From positions 124,001 to 188,000 of the forward strand of contig CAKZRP010000065.1 of assembly GCA_937146765.1 (NCBI GenBank): a DNA stretch of 64,000 nucleotides, in the 5' to 3' direction. The notes under the pieces were generated by a model. The model saw only the letters and a list, made by a program, of their open reading frames with translations. It had not been told where the DNA came from and made no database searches. Below are positions 60,350 through 64,000 of the stretch, in pieces (the stretch's first letter is position 1; every line of letters starts with the position of its first letter). The DNA is from an uncultured Paracoccaceae bacterium (GTDB taxonomy: Bacteria; Pseudomonadota; Alphaproteobacteria; Rhodobacterales; Rhodobacteraceae). The position numbers were made by a program, and so were the translations under genes.

Positions 60350-60724
60350 ATGAGCGATCACGCGGGCAAGATCCGGATCGACAAGTGGCTGTGGCACGCG
60401 CGGTTCTTCAAGACGCGCACCCTGGCCACAAAACAGGTCGAGGCGGGCCATGTCCGCGTGAATGGCACCAAGGCCTCAAAAGCTTCGCAGAACGTCGCCG
60501 TGGGCGACGTTCTGACCTTTTCCCAAGGCCATCAGGTGCGGGTGGTGCGCATCGAGGCGCTGTCCGAGCGCCGGGGTCCCGCCCCCGAGGCGCAGACGCT
60601 ATACTTCGATATGACGGTGCCGCAGGACAAACCGCCTGCGAATCCTAGATACGAGGGAAAGGGTCGCCCGGAAAAGAAGGAGCGCAGGGCGCTTGGTCTT
60701 ACTCGCATCCGCGAGGACCTTTGA
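60350..60724 (+). CDS. S4-domain RNA-binding protein (Hsp15-like)
   Basis: A 124-residue protein. The S4 domain is at the N-terminus (KIRIDKWLWHARFFKTRTLA, then VEAGHVRVNGTKASKASQNV, residues 6-52), as in Hsp15, which binds 50S subunits with stalled nascent chains. A basic tail follows (RYEGKGRPEKKERRALGLTR). It is 7 nt after the helicase gene, clearly one operon, so both likely act on RNA. The gene contains a perfect 11-bp inverted repeat. Confidence 0.9.
   Translation: MSDHAGKIRIDKWLWHARFFKTRTLATKQVEAGHVRVNGTKASKASQNVAVGDVLTFSQGHQVRVVRIEALSERRGPAPEAQTLYFDMTVPQDKPPANPRYEGKGRPEKKERRALGLTRIREDL
60489..60513. repeat. perfect 11-bp inverted repeat inside the S4-domain gene
   Basis: AGAACGTCGCC, spacer GTG, GGCGACGTTCT. 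It lies within codons for the S4 domain end (QNVAVGDVLT), so it would form a tight hairpin in the mRNA. Confidence 0.7.
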
Positions 60725-60790
60725 AGGCTTGAAGCCATCGCCCTTGTGGAATAGCTAGACCCAAGACACTGAAACGGGATCCCAGCCAAG

Positions 60791-61129
60791 ATGACCTATG
60801 TCGTTACAGACAACTGTATCGCCTGCAAATACACCGACTGCGTCGAGGTATGCCCGGTCGACTGTTTCTACGAGGGTGAGAACACGCTGGTGATCCATCC
60901 CGACGAATGCATCGACTGCGGCGTCTGCGAGCCGGAATGCCCCGCCGATGCGATCCGCCCGGACACCGAGCCGGACATGGACAAATGGGTGGAGTTCAAC
61001 CGCAAATACGCGGAACTCTGGCCGGTCATCGTCTCCAAGAAAGACCCGATGCCGGGCTACGAGGAGCGCGATGGCGAAGAGGGCAAGCTGGAGAAGTATT
61101 TCTCCGAAGCGCCCGGCGAGGGCGGCTGA
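60791..61129 (+). CDS. fdxA: 7Fe ferredoxin FdxA
   Basis: A 112-residue electron carrier with one [3Fe-4S] and one [4Fe-4S] cluster. The N-terminal cysteine set is [18 protein letters not shown] (residues 9-26) and the second set is [12 protein letters not shown] (about 39-50). The C-terminal extension after residue 60 is typical of FdxA ([20 protein letters not shown]). The start [10 protein letters not shown] is standard. It follows the S4 gene by 66 nt and ends at a T-rich terminator. Confidence 0.96.
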   Translation: MTYVVTDNCIACKYTDCVEVCPVDCFYEGENTLVIHPDECIDCGVCEPECPADAIRPDTEPDMDKWVEFNRKYAELWPVIVSKKDPMPGYEERDGEEGKLEKYFSEAPGEGG

Positions 61130-61447
61130 GTCTCGGCCCGAGGCCCGGCCCCGCAGCATGTCGGGATTGGCGGATAAATTTGCGCGAAACGGCCGTGAAA
61201 CGCGCCGTCAGAGCTCACAATGACGTGGCCTCCACCTTTCGGAGGGCGCGTTTTTGTGCTATGTCTATTGGATGTAGTGAAACAAGTAGAATACCGCCTG
61301 CCGTGATGACCACCTGATTCGTGTGTCTCTTGGTGGGTTTTCTGCGCCGAAATCAGACCTGGCTGGCCATGCTTCATGCGCCGTGCGGGCCCTTTTTGGC
61401 GTGGACCACTCGGCGTGGTTGCCGTGTCATCGTGAGGAAAGACCTGT
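61130..61447. other. intergenic region between fdxA and carD
   Basis: 318 nt. It holds the fdxA terminator (61221-61255) and then an AT-richer stretch (61256-61320, including GCTATGTCTATTGGATGTAG) where the carD promoter probably lies. The unusually long leader to carD shows no small gene. Confidence 0.5.
61221..61255 (+). terminator. intrinsic terminator after fdxA
   Basis: A GCCTCC/GGAGG stem with a 7-nt loop, then GCGCGTTTTTG. The stem is imperfect at the base. Confidence 0.55.
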
Positions 61448-61957
61448 ATGACCAAATCGAAGAAGCTCGAGTTCCGCCCCAATGATTACATCGTCTATCC
61501 CGCCCATGGGGTTGGACAGATCGTCTCGATCGAGGAGCAGGAAGTGGCCGGCTACAAGCTGGAGCTATTCGTGATCACCTTTGAAAAAGACAAGATGACC
61601 CTGCGGGTTCCGACCCACAAAGCCATCGACATCGGCATGCGCTCGCTGTCCTCGCCGGACGTGATCGACCAGGCGATGAAGACCCTGAAGGGCAAGGCAA
61701 AGGTCAAACGCGCGATGTGGTCGCGCCGGGCTCAGGAATACGAGCAGAAGATCAACTCCGGCGATCTGATCTCCATCGCGGAAGTGGTGCGCGACCTGCA
61801 CCGCACCGACGACCAGCGCGAGCAGAGCTATTCCGAACGTCAGCTCTATGAAGCCGCGCTGGAGCGTCTGACCCGCGAGGTTGCGGCGGTCTCCGGTGGC
61901 GACGAGCTGCTGGCGGCCAAGCAGGTGGACGAGGTTCTGACCTCCCGCGCTGCCTGA
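61448..61957 (+). CDS. carD: CarD family transcriptional regulator
   Basis: A 169-residue RNA polymerase-binding factor that stabilises open promoter complexes. The N-terminal RNAP-interaction domain is FRPNDYIVYPAHGVGQIVSI (residues 9-28) with the strand region ELFVITFEKDKMTLRVPTHK. The C-terminal helical DNA-binding domain includes AMWSRRAQEYEQKINSGDLI and SYSERQLYEAALERLTREVA. The length and order fit CdnL/CarD of alphaproteobacteria. It has its own long leader and terminator. Confidence 0.95.
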   Translation: MTKSKKLEFRPNDYIVYPAHGVGQIVSIEEQEVAGYKLELFVITFEKDKMTLRVPTHKAIDIGMRSLSSPDVIDQAMKTLKGKAKVKRAMWSRRAQEYEQKINSGDLISIAEVVRDLHRTDDQREQSYSERQLYEAALERLTREVAAVSGGDELLAAKQVDEVLTSRAA

Positions 61958-61976
61958 TCCAGGATCACAGACATTG

Positions 61977-62008
61977 AAAAGGGCCGTCCCGCCGGGGCGG
62001 CCTTTTTC
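61977..62008. terminator. intrinsic terminator after carD
   Basis: GGCCG-TCCC / GGGG-CGGCC stem with a GCC loop, followed by TTTTT on the plus strand and, at the left edge, by AAAA that would give TTTT for the convergent cobS. Confidence 0.8.
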
Positions 62009-62017
62009 GCATTCCGC

Positions 62018-62770
62018 CTAAAGCAAGGCCAGCAGGGCGAGGGCGACTCCGAGTTCGGTGACCTGCTGACAGGCCCCCAGCACATCGCCGGTCTGGCCAC
62101 CGATCTTGACCTTGGCGAGGGCGCGCAGGCCCAGAACCGCAGGGACACAGAGCAGAGCGGCGGGCAGGGCGCTCCAGCCGATGGCCAGAACCGCCAGGAC
62201 AAGGGCGAGGGCGAGGCCGGTCAGCACCGCGCCCCTTGGGGGACGACCGACCGATTGCGACAACCCGCTGCCGCGTGCATTGGGTAGACTGGCCATCAGC
62301 ACCGGCATGGCGGCCCGGCTCAAGACACCAAGCGCCACCGGTGCCCAGATGAGCCCGGCGTCGAACAGGGCGGTCAGCACCGCCCACCGCAGCCCGATCC
62401 CGAGGATCAGCGCCAAGACGCCATAGCTGCCGATATGGCTATCCTTCATGATCTCGAGCCGGCGGGCGCGTTCAAACCCGCCCCAGAAGCCGTCCGCAGT
62501 ATCCGCCAGCCCGTCCTCATGCAGGGCCCCGGTCACCAGCACCTGCACCGCAAGCGCCAGACCCGCGGCGACCAGGGGCGGCCACCAGCACAGGGCCAGG
62601 AGACCACAAAGGCTCGCCAATGTGCCGACCACCAGCCCCGCCACCGGAAAGGCCCAGACCGCGCGCGCCTGCCGGGAGAAGCTCTCCTTCGAGAGCGGCG
62701 GCAGCGGCAGCCGGGTCAGCAGCACCAGCGACAGCAGCGGATCCACAGCCTTGATGTCGGTTTTTCGCAT
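62018..62770 (-). CDS. cobS: adenosylcobinamide-GDP ribazoletransferase
   Basis: Joins adenosylcobinamide-GDP and alpha-ribazole in the last part of cobalamin assembly. A 250-residue inner-membrane protein with about six hydrophobic segments. The family motif GALHEDGLADTADGFWGGFE (about residues 81-100) with its acidic metal ligands is intact, and LPNARGSGLSQSVGRP follows near 160. It is divergent from cobT with 100 nt between them. No cobalamin riboswitch fits in that gap. Confidence 0.95.
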   Translation of the reverse strand: MRKTDIKAVDPLLSLVLLTRLPLPPLSKESFSRQARAVWAFPVAGLVVGTLASLCGLLALCWWPPLVAAGLALAVQVLVTGALHEDGLADTADGFWGGFERARRLEIMKDSHIGSYGVLALILGIGLRWAVLTALFDAGLIWAPVALGVLSRAAMPVLMASLPNARGSGLSQSVGRPPRGAVLTGLALALVLAVLAIGWSALPAALLCVPAVLGLRALAKVKIGGQTGDVLGACQQVTELGVALALLALL

Positions 62771-62870
62771 ATCTGTGCCTCTGGCAGGGGTTCTCCCTCG
62801 GGGGGGAGGGGATTAAACAGGGTGCACATCGCTTTAACCGGGCGATCCCCTCAGACGCAACGAGGCTTTT

Positions 62871-63881
62871 ATGCTGGCAGACCTCTCCACCCTTTCGTCC
62901 TTTCGCGCCGCGCTCTGCGCCGCGCCCGAAGCTGATGCCGCCGCCAAGGTGGCCTGCGAGGCCCGCAACGGTCAGCTGACCAAGCCGCCGGGGGCGCTGG
63001 GGCAGCTCGAGGATCTGGCGATCTGGTACGGCAGCTGGCGGGGGACGGACCGCCCCGCCGTTAGCGCGCCGCAGGTGATCGTCTTTGCCGGCAACCACGG
63101 GGTCACCGCGCGCGGCGTCTCGGCCTTCCCGGCGGAGGTGACGGTGCAGATGGTAGGGAATTTCAAAGCGGGCGGGGCGGCGATCAACCAGCTGGCCAAG
63201 CTGGCGGGCGCCCGGATGGATGTCCATGCCCTTGACCTTGAGACGCCGACCGCAGATTTCACCGCCGCCCCGGCGATGAGCGAGGCGGAGCTATTGGCTG
63301 CGCTGACCACCGGCTGGACCGCGGTGGATCCCAAGGCCGACCTCTTGGTGGTGGGCGAAATGGGCATCGGCAACACCACCTCGGCGGCGGCGATCTGCCA
63401 TGCGCTGTTTGGCGGCGCGGCAGGGGACTGGACCGGGCGCGGTACCGGCGTCACCGATGACGGTCTGGCGCTGAAGACGCAGGTGGTGGCCGAGGGCGTC
63501 GCCCTGCATGGCGTGCAGGACGGGCTGGAGGTGCTGCGGTGCCTCGGCGGGCGCGAGGTTGCGGCCATGGCCGGGGCGATTGCTGCGGCCCGCCAGCACC
63601 GCATCCCGGTCCTCCTTGACGGTTTCATCTGCTGCGCGGCAGCGGCTTGCCTGGCGCAGGTCGCCGATGGCGCCCTCGACCATTGCGTCGCCGGCCATCA
63701 GAGCGCAGAGGCCGCCCATGGCAGCCTGCTGGCGAAACTGGGCAAGGCGCCGCTCCTGTCCCTCGGGCTGCGCCTTGGCGAAGGTTCTGGCGCGGCCCTG
63801 GCGATCCAGATCCTGAAGGGCGCGGTGGCCTGCCACAGCGGCATGCTCACCTTTGCCGAAGCCGGCGTGGCCGCAGGCTGA
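62871..63881 (+). CDS. cobT: nicotinate-nucleotide--dimethylbenzimidazole phosphoribosyltransferase
   Basis: Makes alpha-ribazole-phosphate, the lower ligand precursor used by CobS. 336 residues. Recognised by [20 protein letters not shown] (near residue 37), [40 protein letters not shown] (near 160) and the C-terminal [13 protein letters not shown] with the catalytic glutamate. No truncation. The divergent cobS supplies the next enzyme. Confidence 0.96.
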   Translation: MLADLSTLSSFRAALCAAPEADAAAKVACEARNGQLTKPPGALGQLEDLAIWYGSWRGTDRPAVSAPQVIVFAGNHGVTARGVSAFPAEVTVQMVGNFKAGGAAINQLAKLAGARMDVHALDLETPTADFTAAPAMSEAELLAALTTGWTAVDPKADLLVVGEMGIGNTTSAAAICHALFGGAAGDWTGRGTGVTDDGLALKTQVVAEGVALHGVQDGLEVLRCLGGREVAAMAGAIAAARQHRIPVLLDGFICCAAAACLAQVADGALDHCVAGHQSAEAAHGSLLAKLGKAPLLSLGLRLGEGSGAALAIQILKGAVACHSGMLTFAEAGVAAG

Positions 63882-63930
63882 CTTGTCGGAGAGACGGGTC
63901 CGGCTTGATCTGGTTCAGGTCTGAGCCGGA

Positions 63931-64000
63931 TCAGGCGGATTTCTTCACCTGATCCTCGGAGAGGGCCTGAAGCGCGGTCTCCAGGTCCTTTTCCAACTCC
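63931..64000 (-). CDS. C-terminal end of an unidentified protein (partial, cut by right edge)
   Basis: The last 22 residues on the minus strand read LEKDLETALQALSEDQVKKS within the final segment, ending in a TGA at 63933-63931. The peptide is helical and charged. It is too short to identify. A TCCGGCT/AGCCGGA stem between it and cobT (about 63899-63930) may be a shared terminator. Confidence 0.55.
   Translation of the reverse strand, partial: ELEKDLETALQALSEDQVKKSA

Noticed and set aside
62771..62870. Cobalamin riboswitch between cobS and cobT
   Set aside because: The gap is only 100 nt and I see no B12-box sequence.
1..64000. CRISPR arrays, insertion sequences, integrases or prophage genes
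   Set aside because: No regularly spaced repeats, transposase or integrase motifs, or phage structural genes were seen; all repeats found are short non-coding elements.

Overview
The window is ordinary chromosomal DNA of an alphaproteobacterium, most likely the Roseobacter group of Rhodobacteraceae. The signs are high GC content, the gene orders hom-glpX, dnaG-rpoD and nrdR-ribD..ribE-ribBX-ribH-nusB, small families typical of that group, a direct-repeat LexA box (GTTC-N7-GTTC) before mmcB, and a tRNA-His without an encoded G-1. No insertion sequence, integrase, prophage or CRISPR array was seen.

Layout. 1-6.3 kb: glpX (cut by the edge), hom, a TetR regulator with its palindromic operator, a pirin, a 3-hydroxyisobutyrate-type dehydrogenase and a small membrane protein. 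6.5-11.3 kb: a MATE exporter coupled to a small glyoxalase-related protein, then a leftward operon of a membrane-anchored von Willebrand A protein and two TadE-like proteins. 11.8-19.6 kb: NAD-type glutamate dehydrogenase, a DEDD exonuclease, and the four-subunit sarcosine oxidase operon (soxBDAG) behind a structured leader. 19.6-24.2 kb: a secreted protein, dnaG and rpoD. 24.4-36.1 kb: small genes, then the riboflavin operon, interrupted between ribD and ribE by an opposite-strand capsule cassette (kpsS, a Wza/KpsD-like exporter, kpsC). 36.4-43.3 kb: a USP-BCCT transporter pair, an adenylate cyclase with a periplasmic c-type heme motif, a candidate structured RNA, SOS-controlled mmcB and an unrecognised 391-residue protein. 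43.6-49 kb: tRNA-His, small envelope proteins, rluD, a LysR regulator facing an NTF2-like gene, and rpoH. 49.7-56.5 kb: membrane dipeptidase, Gfo/Idh/MocA oxidoreductase, C4 zinc-finger protein, acetyltransferase, oligoendopeptidase F, alpha/beta hydrolase and an SCP2-domain protein. 56.6-64 kb: a TPR protein, Suv3-like helicase, S4 RNA-binding protein, 7Fe ferredoxin, CarD, and the cobalamin genes cobS and cobT.

How the genes fit together. Sarcosine oxidase makes glycine and 5,10-methylene-THF, the last step of betaine breakdown; the BCCT carrier could supply betaine, but it lies 17 kb away and that link is inference. The riboflavin genes supply flavin that sarcosine oxidase needs. The capsule genes make and export a Kdo-linked polysaccharide but lack KpsMTE here. 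Three core transcription factors (RpoD, RpoH, CarD) are within 40 kb.

The items most worth a second look are the capsule cassette inside the riboflavin operon, the degenerate GTP cyclohydrolase half of RibBX, the heme-motif cyclase, two dispersed non-coding repeat families, the roughly 160-nt foldable region before mmcB, and the leader of the sarcosine oxidase operon. I found no convincing wholly new multi-gene system. The closest candidate is the unassigned Suv3-like helicase / S4 / ferredoxin / CarD block.
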